Assembly (NCBI GenBank): GCA_020846145.1
Contig: JADLEL010000124.1
Location: 1-64,000, forward strand
Source: Pirellulales bacterium
GTDB taxonomy: Bacteria; Planctomycetota; Planctomycetia; Pirellulales; Thermoguttaceae
DNA: 64,000 bases
Reading direction: 5' to 3'
Shown here: positions 32,055 through 40,660 of the stretch, in pieces
How the letters are laid out: each line of letters opens with the position of its first letter
Position numbering within the stretch: position 1 is the first letter of the stretch
Made by a program: the position numbers and the translations under genes
Notes under the pieces: model-generated
What the model was told of the DNA's origin: nothing
Seen by the model: only the letters and a program-made list of their open reading frames with translations
Databases searched by the model: none

Positions 32055-33575
32055 ATGAGTCCTCACCGTTGGGGGGCATTTGTTATATGCGCTTCGGCGT
32101 GGTTTGTCGGATCGGTTAATGAGGTTCAGGGAGCCCTTGGCGCGGGCAACGTCCTGGTTCTCTATAATCAAGCAAGCCCCGACGGCATCGCCATTGCCAA
32201 CTATTACGCGCAGGCTCATCCCGGCGTTCGTTTGCTGGGATTAGCGAACGTTTCGACGCATGAGGATATCTCGGCGAGCGATTACCTGAATACGATCCGC
32301 CCGCAAATTCTTCCCGCCCTTTCGTCGTCCATCGACGTGATCGTAACGACGAAAGGTCTCCCGCTGCGGATTGCGAATTCCGCCACGGGTCCCGGCAGCT
32401 ACACGGACCCCTTCAACGTTACCCGCTCGATATCGCTCGGGGCGTGGAAGCCCTACTCGAGCCTCGAAAGCGAATTGACGCGCATCGACACGATCAAAAC
32501 CGTCAACCAAATGGGCGACAACAGCTACACGAGCGCCGTTGGGAAGCCCTACTTCGCCCAGCCCTCGTCCAATCCCTATTACCAATCCTCCTCGCGCACG
32601 AGCGCCGATTTCCACTACGCCGGTTACTACAATCCCTACTCGTATAACGGCAACGTGTACGGCGGAATGCGGCTGACCTCCCGCCTCGACGGATATACGG
32701 TCGAAGACGTCAAATCCTCGATCGATCGGGCGGCCAAGGCCGTCTTGCTTCCCGGAATCGGTCAAATCGTTGTCGATGACGATTCCTCACCGACTCTCAT
32801 CGACCAGATGCCGGCGCTGCGGGATATTCTCGCCGCGAAAAGTCAACCTTGCGTTTACGACAATACTTCGAGCGCCGTGAAGACCGCACCCAATGCGGTG
32901 CTCGGCTACGTGAGCCACGGCGTGCATGCGGGATTACCCGCCGATTACGTTACCGGCCAACTGCAATTCGCCTTGGCGCCGGGCGCCGTTTTCGAATCCC
33001 ACGAAAGTTTCAACGCCTTTAGTTTCCACCCGGGCGGAACCGCGATGGGACAAGGCCAACTCGCCCAGTGGCTGGCCGTCGGGGGAACGGTCGGCGTCGG
33101 GAACGTTCAAGAGCCGGGAGCGGGCGTGAATTTCGAGGCCAACGAGGATAAGATTTTCAAGATGCTGCTGGACGGCAAAACCTGGGCCGAAGCCGCCTGG
33201 AGTTCCATCCGGCAACTCTCTTACGTGAACACCGTCGTCGGCGATCCGCTGATGACCTGGAAGAAGATCGCCCCCGGCGACGTCAATATGGATGGTTTGG
33301 CGAATCAGTCGGACCTCGTCATCATGGCCAACTACTGGGGCGCCATCGGGCAATCGGGAGGGGCGATGTGGAATTACGGCGATTTGAACGGCGACGGCGT
33401 CGTCAATTTTTTCGACCGCGACCTCTTGCAAGCCAGCGGCGTGGACGTCGGTAGCTGGAATCCCCTGCCCACCGATCCGATTTTCATCCCGGAGCCTTCG
33501 ACCGGCATCCTGTTGCTGCTCGGCGCCGCGGCCTGCGCCGCGGGAGGGCTGATTCGATTCGCCCGGAAAAGATAG
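32055..33575 (+). CDS. TIGR03790-family protein with dockerin and PEP-CTERM
   Basis: A 506-aa secreted protein. After a signal peptide comes the TIGR03790 domain (NVLVLYNQASPDGIAIANYY, IDVIVTTKGLPLRI, AVLGYVSHGVHAGLP, MLLDGKTWAEAAWSS, VGDPLMTWK). This is followed by two calcium-binding dockerin-like repeats (GDVNMDGLANQSDLVIMANY and GDLNGDGVVNFFDRDLL) and IPEPSTGILLLLGAAACAAG, the sorting signal. Function of TIGR03790 proteins is unknown. Dockerin repeats suggest attachment to a cohesin partner, none of which is visible in the window. Confidence 0.87.
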   Translation: MSPHRWGAFVICASAWFVGSVNEVQGALGAGNVLVLYNQASPDGIAIANYYAQAHPGVRLLGLANVSTHEDISASDYLNTIRPQILPALSSSIDVIVTTKGLPLRIANSATGPGSYTDPFNVTRSISLGAWKPYSSLESELTRIDTIKTVNQMGDNSYTSAVGKPYFAQPSSNPYYQSSSRTSADFHYAGYYNPYSYNGNVYGGMRLTSRLDGYTVEDVKSSIDRAAKAVLLPGIGQIVVDDDSSPTLIDQMPALRDILAAKSQPCVYDNTSSAVKTAPNAVLGYVSHGVHAGLPADYVTGQLQFALAPGAVFESHESFNAFSFHPGGTAMGQGQLAQWLAVGGTVGVGNVQEPGAGVNFEANEDKIFKMLLDGKTWAEAAWSSIRQLSYVNTVVGDPLMTWKKIAPGDVNMDGLANQSDLVIMANYWGAIGQSGGAMWNYGDLNGDGVVNFFDRDLLQASGVDVGSWNPLPTDPIFIPEPSTGILLLLGAAACAAGGLIRFARKR

Positions 33576-33595
33576 AGCGGTTGCCGGCGGCGGTT

Positions 33596-33796
33596 GTGAG
33601 CGTTCACACCCCGGTGGGGACTGGTCCATTTTTCGGCGGGATAACGTATTTTGCGGACAAACGGTAGGCCGAAAACATGGACCTGCCCCCTTCCCGCGGC
33701 GCGAGGGGGACAGTCCCATTTTCGCGGCGATTAAGCACTTTTAGAGCACCATAATCTTTTGCGCCGCGAAAATCGGGACAGTCCCCTGTCGGTTGC
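33596..33796. mobile_element. Family-2 MITE-like element
   Basis: Starts GTGAGCGTTCAC, followed by GGGGACTGGTCCATTTTTCG, the complementary GAAAACATGGACCTG arm, GGGGGACAGTCCCATTTTCG and the ATCGGGACAGTCCCC arm. The right terminal repeat is decayed. A CGGTTGCCGGCG direct repeat (33578-33589 and 33790-33801) flanks it, possibly the target duplication. Confidence 0.8.
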
Positions 33797-33806
33797 CGGC
33801 GTCGGC

Positions 33807-35243
33807 TTATCGTTCCGCCTTTTCCTTCTCCCCGCCCTTGATGGAAAGTTCCACCGAGGCTTGCCCCACCTTCTGGCTCTTCAAATCCTCGATCGTCAAC
33901 TGCAGCGTGTAGTTGCCGGGATTGATCCGCGGCGGCATGCGGAGCTGATAGCCGATGAAGAAATCGCGGCGCGGATTCTGGCAGTATTCCTCGGTGGTCG
34001 AGATCGCGCGATCGGCGATCCGCTGGCCGCTCTTGTCGAGAATCTGGTAACTGCTCCGCAGCGCGGTGTGATAGCCCTTCGCCGTCGATTCGATGCCGAA
34101 GTTTTCCACTTCGGCGTAGAGCAGCACTTCCTGTTCGGGCAGGAATTCGTATTTTTTGAACGGCGTATAGCAGCCGTAGCTCTGCACCACCGTGCAGAAC
34201 GACAAATTGCGAACCGAGAGGGGCGCCATTTCGCCCAACCGCGCGTAGCCTTCGCCCAGGTGCTGCTTGGCCTCGGCGGCGCGGGACATGGCGTCGGGGG
34301 CGCGCGCGGTGTCCAGGAGCACCGTCAGCCCGTAAAGCTCCTTCGCCCAAAAATCCTGCAAGGCCGGCGGCGCGGCGGGGATCGGCTTGGCCGCCTCTTC
34401 GCGGCGGCCGGCCAGCGCGTAGAGCATCCGCAGGCGGGCTTGCCGCGCGAGTTCTTCGGCGGTCTTCGGCTTCTCGGGCGCGTCGGCCTCCATAGCCGCA
34501 ATGGTCCGCTCGATGAGTTCCCGCCAATCGGCGTTTTGCGCCGTTGCCGCCGACGTCGGTTCTCCCACCGCTGCGTTCTTGGAGGACTTGGAAAGAACGT
34601 TTTCGGCGGGATCGATTTTCGCCGGTAGGTTTGCGGCAACCGGTTTCTCGTAAGAAACCGGCGATATTCGGTCTTCCGTTTCGAGCGATTTCGGATCGAG
34701 CGATTGGATGTCGCGCGGTTTGCCTAGAGGCGAATTCGCGTTGCCGTGCGTTTGTTTCGCCGCGAACGTTGCGGCGACGGCGGTTGCGGGAGCAACTTCC
34801 AAGAACTTCGCGGCATTCGCGCTTTCCTTGGGCATCGATTTGCGCCGGTACGCCACGGTGGCGCGGACTTGCTTCGTCAACAGCGGCCAGAGCGCGGGAT
34901 CGGTCTGCCGGAGGTCTTCCAGGAGTTTGTGTTGTTCTTGCGGATCGAGCACGCCCAACTCCCGCACTTCGGCCATCACGTCCTGAAGCGATTGGGCGTC
35001 GGCCGGGGGATTGCCCGCCGCCGCGGTTGCTTCACCGACCGCCGATGGGGAAGTTTTTTGGACCGAGGGAGCGGCCTCCGCATGAGCGGCTCGGTTCGCG
35101 GCATTGGCCTTCGAGCCGTTTTTTTCAGCATCGGCCGCGTTCGTCGCGGGCGATTCGCTCTTGTGCGTTGCCCAGGGCGAGGCACGGCAGCCGCCGAGGA
35201 CCGCGCCGCAAAGCAAGATCGAGAGTAGCCGCCGATTAACCAT
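33807..35243 (-). CDS. Lipoprotein of unknown function
   Basis: A 478-aa exported lipoprotein. The signal peptide LLSILLCGAVLGGC ends in a lipobox (LGGC) with the lipid-carrying Cys. A low-complexity Ala/Ser/Lys linker follows, then a helical part (DAQSLQDVMAEVRELG, LWPLLTKQVRATVAYRRKS), and a C-terminal beta-rich domain (LSFCTVVQSYGCYTPFKKYE, FFIGYQLRMPPRINPGNYTL). ATG 35243 fits the signal peptide. The family looks planctomycete-specific; no function can be assigned. holA follows upstream on the same strand but 170 bp apart. Confidence 0.7.
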   Translation of the reverse strand: MVNRRLLSILLCGAVLGGCRASPWATHKSESPATNAADAEKNGSKANAANRAAHAEAAPSVQKTSPSAVGEATAAAGNPPADAQSLQDVMAEVRELGVLDPQEQHKLLEDLRQTDPALWPLLTKQVRATVAYRRKSMPKESANAAKFLEVAPATAVAATFAAKQTHGNANSPLGKPRDIQSLDPKSLETEDRISPVSYEKPVAANLPAKIDPAENVLSKSSKNAAVGEPTSAATAQNADWRELIERTIAAMEADAPEKPKTAEELARQARLRMLYALAGRREEAAKPIPAAPPALQDFWAKELYGLTVLLDTARAPDAMSRAAEAKQHLGEGYARLGEMAPLSVRNLSFCTVVQSYGCYTPFKKYEFLPEQEVLLYAEVENFGIESTAKGYHTALRSSYQILDKSGQRIADRAISTTEEYCQNPRRDFFIGYQLRMPPRINPGNYTLQLTIEDLKSQKVGQASVELSIKGGEKEKAER

Positions 35244-35394
35244 AATTTCCCACGACTGCCCGGAAAAGTCTCGCACCGATAAGCCCGTAGAATAGGGGGC
35301 GGATGATAAAGAAAAACGCGACGAATTGCAAGAGCGAAATGCCGTTAATCTAGGCGATGTGGGATGGATTCGCAGCCTCGTCTGCTATCAGAAT

Positions 35395-35413
35395 GACAGG
35401 TTGGAAACCTGTC
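35395..35413. repeat. Hairpin at the holA 3' end
   Basis: GACAGGTT-GGA-AACCTGTC abuts the holA stop codon. It lacks a U tract and resembles the imperfect palindrome at 205-290, so it is probably a dispersed palindrome that may stabilise the holA transcript end. Confidence 0.5.
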
Positions 35414-36448
35414 CTACGCCGGGGCGGCCAGGCGCACGATCAAGCGTTCCAGGATCAATCGGGGGGGCATGGCGCTGTCGCCTTTGAGGTCGAGATCGGC
35501 TTCGAGCAGCCATTCGTAGAGTTTCGCGCCGCGTCCGCGGCCCAGGCGGCGGAGTTGGATCGCGCTTTTTTGCAGCACGAAGGGTTTCATGCCGGCCCGC
35601 TGGAGGGCGTCGGGCAGAGCCGTTCGTCTGCCGGCGGCCTCGGCCAGGAGCATCAACCGCGTGGCGGCGGCAAATCGCCGCAGCGAGGCCGAGATTTGGG
35701 CCAAGATGCCGATCGGCTGCTCGCCGGAACTCAAGAGCCGATCGAGTTGCAGCATCGCTTCGCGGACTTTGCCGTCCAGGGCGAGGTCGAGCATCTCCCA
35801 CGTGGTTTTCGCCCGCCAGCCGCCGACGTATTGCTTCACCATCCGCGGCTCGATGGATTCGCCGCCGGCAGCCAGGGCGAGTTTGGCGATTTCCTGATCC
35901 AGCAGCCCCAATTCCGGGCCGATGATTTCCACCAACTCATTAGCCGCCGCCGGCGCAAGGTTTGTCCGATGGAACTTTTTGGCCCAATCGACGAGCCACT
36001 TCGTAAGCTTCGCCGGGGCGGGCGTCGAGCAGTCGATCACCAGGCCTTCCGCCGCCACCGACTTATAGAGCCGGGTATTTGAAGGGAACGAAGCCAGTTC
36101 CAGCGCCAACACGCCGGTGCGGCTGGGTTTGGCCACGTAACCTTCCAATTCGCCGCGATAGCGGGTGACGAAGTCGTCGGCTTCCTCGACCAGCACCAGC
36201 CGCTGCCCGCCGCCGAACATGGCCACCGTGGAAAGGTTTTCCAACACGTCGCGCCACTCGGCCTTATCGCCATCGACGGCGGAGAAGGAGAAATCGCCCT
36301 CTTCGCCGCCGAGCACGGCCTCGCGCAGTTTCAGAATCGCCTGCCGCCGTAAAAAAGGCTCGTCGCCGTAAACGACGCAAACCGGCCGCGGCGGATTTTT
36401 TTCCGGACGATCCAAATATTCCAGGGCGTGCAGGGCTTTTGTGGCCAT
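35414..36448 (-). CDS. holA: DNA polymerase III subunit delta
   Basis: Delta subunit of the clamp loader, which opens the beta clamp during replication. 344 aa. The N-terminal RecA-like domain shows VCVVYGDEPFLRRQAILKL and LSTVAMFGGGQRLVLVEEAD; the middle has KLTKWLVDWAKKF and LGLLDQEIAKLAL; the C-terminal collar domain has ALDGKVREAMLQLDRLLSSG and GILAQISASLRRFAAATR. It starts at ATG 36448, with a CATCCTT-type leader upstream as for the gene at 4717. Assignment is confident although delta subunits are diverse. Confidence 0.9.
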   Translation of the reverse strand: MATKALHALEYLDRPEKNPPRPVCVVYGDEPFLRRQAILKLREAVLGGEEGDFSFSAVDGDKAEWRDVLENLSTVAMFGGGQRLVLVEEADDFVTRYRGELEGYVAKPSRTGVLALELASFPSNTRLYKSVAAEGLVIDCSTPAPAKLTKWLVDWAKKFHRTNLAPAAANELVEIIGPELGLLDQEIAKLALAAGGESIEPRMVKQYVGGWRAKTTWEMLDLALDGKVREAMLQLDRLLSSGEQPIGILAQISASLRRFAAATRLMLLAEAAGRRTALPDALQRAGMKPFVLQKSAIQLRRLGRGRGAKLYEWLLEADLDLKGDSAMPPRLILERLIVRLAAPA

Positions 36449-36451
36449 AAA

Positions 36452-36479
36452 CGGAAGGATGAAGTATGAAGGATGAATG
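36452..36479 (-). repeat. CATCCTT-type tract upstream of holA
   Basis: On the mRNA strand, CATTCATCCTTCATACTTCA and TCCTTCCG, three bases before ATG. It matches 4675-4701 at all but a few positions. Confidence 0.7.
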
Positions 36480-36491
36480 ACTCACAATAAT

Positions 36492-36673
36492 TCACCACGG
36501 AGACGCGGAGGACACGGAGAAAATTAAGGTCGGAGGTCGAAGCCCGAATGACGAAAGAATTCCGAAGGCCAAAACAAGAATTGCTTTTCGGATTTTATTC
36601 ATTCGACCTTCTTTCGTCATTCGAGCTTCGGCTTTCGACATTTCACTCCGTGTCCTCCGCGTCTCCGTGGTGA
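36492..36673. repeat. CACGGAG-type inverted-repeat element
   Basis: Arms TCACCACGGAGACGCGGAGG and CCTCCGCGTCTCCGTGGTGA enclose about 140 bp with no gene. The ATATCCGGGCTA flank on its right is shared, inverted, with the element at 9878-10037. Confidence 0.75.
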
Positions 36674-36682
36674 GATATCCGG

Positions 36683-36814
36683 GCTAAGGCGCTGTCCGAC
36701 AATAGACTACCGAATTCCTATGTAGCAGGCACACTCCGTGTGCCGTAATTCGCGGACGGCACACGGAGTGTGCCTACTACGATTCCGGCAACTTATTGTC
36801 GGGCAACGGCTAAG
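36683..36814. mobile_element. Family-3 palindromic element, copy A
   Basis: Arms GCTAAGGCGCTGTCCGACAA and TTGTCGGGCAACGGCTAAG with an inner GGCACACTCCGTGTGCCGTA / TACGGCACACGGAGTGTGCC-type palindrome. It matches the inverted copy at 52981-53113. Nested hairpins; no gene. Confidence 0.78.
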
Positions 36815-36817
36815 ACC

Positions 36818-37864
36818 TCACTCCAACATGTCGGGATTGATGGGCGGTTTTTCGCCCGACGGGGGCGGCGTTTCCTGGGCGATGCGCCCTTCCGCGCGGT
36901 CCCTGTCCGAACCTTCTTCCAAATCGCCCACGACTTTTTGATACCACTCGACGGCGTGGCGGCGGATTTGTTCGCCGGCCGGCGGATAGTATTTTTCGGA
37001 AACCGCCCACCAGCCGTCGGCCACCGCCAGGCGCTCGGCCGCGGCATCGGGATTGGCCAATTCTTTTTCGGCCAAGGATTTGAGTTCATTATTGCCCGAA
37101 GCGGCCAACTTGGGCAGTCCCTCGCTCCAATTGCCCTTCATGAAACACAACCGTTTGCCGATTTTTTCGTTCTCGCCGGCCACGTCCGCCGGTTTCTTCG
37201 CGGAATTCGGCGGGGATTCTTTCGAGGTGGGACTCGGCGGAGGTGGCGGATTCTCCTTGGCAGGCTGCTCGGCGGTTTTTTTCGGAATGACCGCCGGCTG
37301 CCGCGGCGGCTTCTTCACCGTCTTCTGATTCATCATCGGCGGGAACAACTGCCTATCCACGGCGATATAAATGAACCATGCGGCAATCAGCAGGCCGATG
37401 CCCGAAACGATGAGCGTAACCACGGGTCCTTGCGAGCGGTTTTTCTTCCGCCGCGGCGGATGATAGGGGGCCGCGGCGGCGGATTGCGCGCCGGCGCGTC
37501 CCCGTTCGCCGGGCGGGAAAACGATAATCGGCGGCGCGGCGATCGTCGGCAACTCCACGGTGGGCGGGGCGGGCAAGTCCGGCGGCTGCATCTTCGCCCG
37601 CAACTGGGCGTCGTACTGCGCGCGTTTTTTCGGGTCCATCAGGCAGATTCGCGCGGCCGCCACTTCGTTGAGGATTTTTTGCGAGACGGCCGAATTCTTG
37701 CCGCCCTGAAACGTCCGCAGGTGGGCCATCTGCCGGTCGGCGGCGTTGGCGATGGCCTCGGCGTCGGTCTCGAACGGCGTCAGCCCCAGCAGCCGATAAT
37801 AATTCGGCGGCTGCTCGTGCGGCGGAATGCCCAGCCATTTGCGATAGGGATTGAAGTCGTCCAT
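36818..37864 (-). CDS. J-domain-like single-pass membrane protein
   Basis: A 348-aa protein. Residues 1-95 resemble a degenerate J domain: NPYRKWLGIPPHEQPPNYYR, LLGLTPFETDAEAIANAADR and DPKKRAQYDAQLRAKM; the HPD motif needed for DnaK stimulation is not seen. A Pro-rich linker leads to one membrane helix (VVTLIVSGIGLLIAAWFIYI), then a Pro/Lys-rich stretch and a C-terminal helical domain (LAEKELANPDAAAERLAVAD, EQIRRHAVEWYQKV). ATG 37864 is chosen over one nine codons earlier. Its family appears planctomycete-specific. Function unknown. Confidence 0.65.
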   Translation of the reverse strand: MDDFNPYRKWLGIPPHEQPPNYYRLLGLTPFETDAEAIANAADRQMAHLRTFQGGKNSAVSQKILNEVAAARICLMDPKKRAQYDAQLRAKMQPPDLPAPPTVELPTIAAPPIIVFPPGERGRAGAQSAAAAPYHPPRRKKNRSQGPVVTLIVSGIGLLIAAWFIYIAVDRQLFPPMMNQKTVKKPPRQPAVIPKKTAEQPAKENPPPPPSPTSKESPPNSAKKPADVAGENEKIGKRLCFMKGNWSEGLPKLAASGNNELKSLAEKELANPDAAAERLAVADGWWAVSEKYYPPAGEQIRRHAVEWYQKVVGDLEEGSDRDRAEGRIAQETPPPSGEKPPINPDMLE

Positions 37865-37909
37865 GCTGCACCTTTTTCGCTCAAAATCCACGGTGAAGAA
37901 GAATTATTC

Positions 37910-37970
37910 CGTAGGTTATGCTTCAGCACCGTATCGTTGACCGGTTTGTGATGCTGAAGCATAACCTACG
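37910..37970. repeat. 19-bp perfect inverted repeat
   Basis: CGTAGGTTATGCTTCAGCA and its complement flank a 23-bp loop. A half-copy, GTAGGTTATGCTTTAGCA, lies at 1564-1581. Confidence 0.8.
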
Positions 37971-38094
37971 CCATTTTCATGGAAGTTGTCCGAATCGCCG
38001 GGGAAGGGAATGTCCCCGGCACGGGGAATGACGGAAATGGATTTTTTGTGTTCTCCTTGCCGCCGGAATTATTCCCGATTGCGCTATTATGCCC

Positions 38095-38640
38095 GTTTGC
38101 AGGGGAGGCGAAAAGAGCTCGTTTTTCGGCGTTTTTTGGCAATCGGGGATTTATTCCTTCCGGCTTAACAAGTGGATTTTAGGGTTTTTCGGGGTATTTG
38201 CGGGAGCAGGATGGCGAATTCCGTGGGAAAACGAGGTTTTTTGGGGCGAGTTTTTGCCGATTTGGATTTTAGGGGACAGGGTTCAGGGTTCAGGGGGATG
38301 GTGGAAGGGGGAAGTATGAATGATAAATGCTGAATGATGAATGACGGATGACGAACGGAGGGTGGTTGGTTTTCATTTTGGGAGAGGGGACAGGATACAG
38401 AGGACAGGGGGAGGGACTCGCAACGCGCAATTCTGTCTGTAATTATGTATATATAGGAGCGGGCGGCTTTTTTCAATAAAAAAGTGTCGGCTTGCCTCGC
38501 AAGGCGTTGCGGGACAGGGAGTTGGGACATAAAATAATTGGAGCGGTTTGGCGCGGTTTTGCGGAGGGAGCGGGGAAAAGCCGATTTGTTGACGCCTGTC
38601 CAGGTACGGTGTTGCTAGACCAGCCGGCGAGGGAACACGG
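38095..38640 (+). repeat. Long noncoding repeat, copy B
   Basis: Partner of 5900-6510, same orientation and block order. Conserved blocks include the GGGAAAACGAGG-TTTTTTGGGGCGAG segment (38225-38250), the CTTTTTTCAATAAAAAAG hairpin (38467-38484), the CGCAA/TTGCG hairpin (38492-38517) and the CTAGACCAGCCGGCGA right end. No gene. The 37971-38094 flank is also gene-free. It is followed about 210 bp later by the TIR-domain gene. Confidence 0.7.
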
Positions 38641-38850
38641 TTAAAAACGCGGATCGCGAAAGCGCGAAAAGGCGAAAGCGTGAAAAGAGAATCGTTCATG
38701 GAAGCTCCGTTGTTCGTCGCAGATTGGCGCCCGGCGTTAGACGCATCGCACGCACTGTGGGACAAGCGAGCAGGGACACCCGGCACCTAACGCACTGGCA
38801 AAGCCAGTGCCACACATCCGACAAAAAGTACTCAGGGGAGATTGATTAAG

Positions 38851-39921
38851 ATGAAGACAAAACACAAACTAACGTCTCTAAGTCAGCGTCCAAGGCCGAA
38901 GATATTCATAGGTTCTTCGACAGAAGGACTTGCGATAGCACGAGCATTGCAGTCTGCACTCTATTATGAGGCAGAGCCAATCGTCTGGAGTCAGGGCGTT
39001 TTTGGGCTCTCAGGTGGTACCCTCGAATCTCTTGTCAATGAATGCGACAGTTTTGACTTTGCGGTCTTCGTTCTTACCGCTGACGATCTAGTCCGAAGGC
39101 GAAAGCAACGCGGGAATGCTCCCCGTGATAATATCCTTTTTGAGTTAGGCTTGTTCATGGGGCGACTGGGGCGTGATCGAACATTCTTTGTCCACTGCAA
39201 AACAGATGAACTACTCTTACCGACAGATTTAGCGGGAGTAACTGCGGCAACTTATCTTCCACCAAGCAAACCGAGCTATATCCATGCTGCTCTCAGTGCA
39301 GCCACCTCACCGATACTTTCAGCCATACAAACGCTAGGTCCACGGGATACAGGGAGTTCCCATACGGACTCTATATCCAATGAACTCGACGCCCTTCGCA
39401 TCCAAGTGGCTGAAATGCGAATTGCATTGTCGTCTTTTGCACGCTATGCTCAAGCACTGCCTTCCAGAGAAAGTCGAGGGGAGACGGCTTCAACAATAGG
39501 CAGTGACGGAAAATCGTCTGAAGTCTTGCTAGGGACGTGGAGAGGTGATTCAAGCGGCACTACTGCTTGGTGCATCAAAATAGGCGATCAGTTGCGTTGC
39601 CTCTATTCGTATGCGGATGATGGGGATGAAACCGGGGAATTGTATAACTGGAAGAGAACCGGAAATACGATTTTCAGTCAGTTCAGGTGGCTTAATGCGA
39701 AGGGAATACGGGGATACGCATGGTTTGAGATTGTCGGGGAGGATTTACTTCGCGGTGGATGGTGGTATGTTAGCGATGTCCCAAAACATCTAGTATCGAA
39801 ATTGCCCCATGTACCAAACATGGTGCCTTGGGGATTGCGTAAAATCAGTAGGTCGGTCGCTGCAGGAGCGAAACGCCAAATATTGAAGTATTACAAACGG
39901 GGGCCAGATTCCGAGACTTGA
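38851..39921 (+). CDS. TIR-like (CAP12/PF10137-type) protein with C-terminal beta domain
   Basis: A 356-aa cytosolic protein. The N-terminal domain (residues 16-165) matches predicted nucleotide-binding TIR-like proteins used as NAD-degrading effectors in anti-phage systems: KIFIGSSTEGLAIARALQSA, LVNECDSFDFAVFVLTADD and DNILFELGLFMGRLG, with E98 the likely catalytic Glu. A helical linker (175-205) follows, then an unassigned domain (about 225-315) starting LLGTWRGDSS and rich in Trp/Tyr strands (YAWFEIVGEDLLRGGWWYVS), lipocalin- or barrel-like. That part may sense a ligand or target. No cyclase, STING or SAVED partner adjoins it. It is AT-rich against neighbours. ATG 38851 follows a GGGGAG site; a TTG three codons earlier is possible. 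Confidence 0.75.
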   Translation: MKTKHKLTSLSQRPRPKIFIGSSTEGLAIARALQSALYYEAEPIVWSQGVFGLSGGTLESLVNECDSFDFAVFVLTADDLVRRRKQRGNAPRDNILFELGLFMGRLGRDRTFFVHCKTDELLLPTDLAGVTAATYLPPSKPSYIHAALSAATSPILSAIQTLGPRDTGSSHTDSISNELDALRIQVAEMRIALSSFARYAQALPSRESRGETASTIGSDGKSSEVLLGTWRGDSSGTTAWCIKIGDQLRCLYSYADDGDETGELYNWKRTGNTIFSQFRWLNAKGIRGYAWFEIVGEDLLRGGWWYVSDVPKHLVSKLPHVPNMVPWGLRKISRSVAAGAKRQILKYYKRGPDSET

Positions 39922-39960
39922 AAAATCAATTATTTATCCAACCTGCGGCGGGGTGGCACT

Positions 39961-40308
39961 CTACGCCGTTATGAGCGTCATTTGATGTTCCAAGGCTTGC
40001 GCGATTAGAATCCGGTCAAATGGGTCGCGGTGCAAAGCGGGGAGTTGGGCCAACCGGCAAACGCTCACTTCATCTACGGGCAAAGTAGCGATTCGATGCC
40101 GCTCGCGCTGGGTGGGAAGATATTGCTCCGGTGATTGAGGCAACGGCAATTTGCCGATCTGATGTTTGATCATCGTTTCCCAAACGGAAACAACGCTCAA
40201 ATAGACTTCATGGCCGGGATCTCGAATGGCGCTTCGCCAATTCGCAGGCAAATGCGGATCGTCGGCGATAAACCAGAGGAAAACATGCGTATCGAGAAGT
40301 AATTTCAT
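39961..40308 (-). CDS. VapC-type PIN toxin, C-terminally short
   Basis: A PIN-domain ribonuclease toxin, 115 aa. Acidic residues are visible in KLLLDTHVFLWF, SVVSVWETMIK and RDPFDRILIAQAL. It ends LITA followed at once by TAG, where relatives continue with TAD and about ten more residues, so the last acidic residue and the end of the fold are missing. It overlaps the antitoxin gene by four bases. Activity may be reduced or lost. Its 3' end converges on the TIR gene. Confidence 0.8.
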   Translation of the reverse strand: MKLLLDTHVFLWFIADDPHLPANWRSAIRDPGHEVYLSVVSVWETMIKHQIGKLPLPQSPEQYLPTQRERHRIATLPVDEVSVCRLAQLPALHRDPFDRILIAQALEHQMTLITA

Positions 40309-40544
40309 CGGCCTTCGAAAGATTGCAGAATTTCGGGAGGCAGCGAGGCGTCAAAATCGTCCGGCACGACAAATTCGCCGGCACAAAGCCCCGCCGGCCG
40401 AAGCGAGGATTCGACGACCTCAATGGGCTTGATCTCCGCAACCGCCGTGTCGTCCAGAAAAACGACCACCGTCTCACCCGCTTGAATGCGCGTGAGGTAG
40501 GTCTGCCAATCGTTTTGAAGCGCTTCCGCACTAATGCGAATCAT
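40305..40544 (-). CDS. Phd/VapB-type antitoxin
   Basis: A 79-aa antitoxin: MIRISAEALQNDWQTYLTRI, GETVVVFLDDTAVAEIKP is the DNA-binding N-terminal fold, and the C-terminal tail (LPPEILQSFEGR) is the usual toxin-binding end. ATG 40544 is chosen over one six codons earlier. It overlaps the toxin by four bases. Confidence 0.8.
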   Translation of the reverse strand: MIRISAEALQNDWQTYLTRIQAGETVVVFLDDTAVAEIKPIEVVESSLRPAGLCAGEFVVPDDFDASLPPEILQSFEGR

Positions 40545-40660
40545 GAAACGACCTCGATACATGGGATACTCTATCTATATTTTCACTCGATCCCTGAATC
40601 TTGTCAAGTTCACCATGAATCCCGCTTTAATACACGAAGAACTCGCGTCAAACTTGCGGT

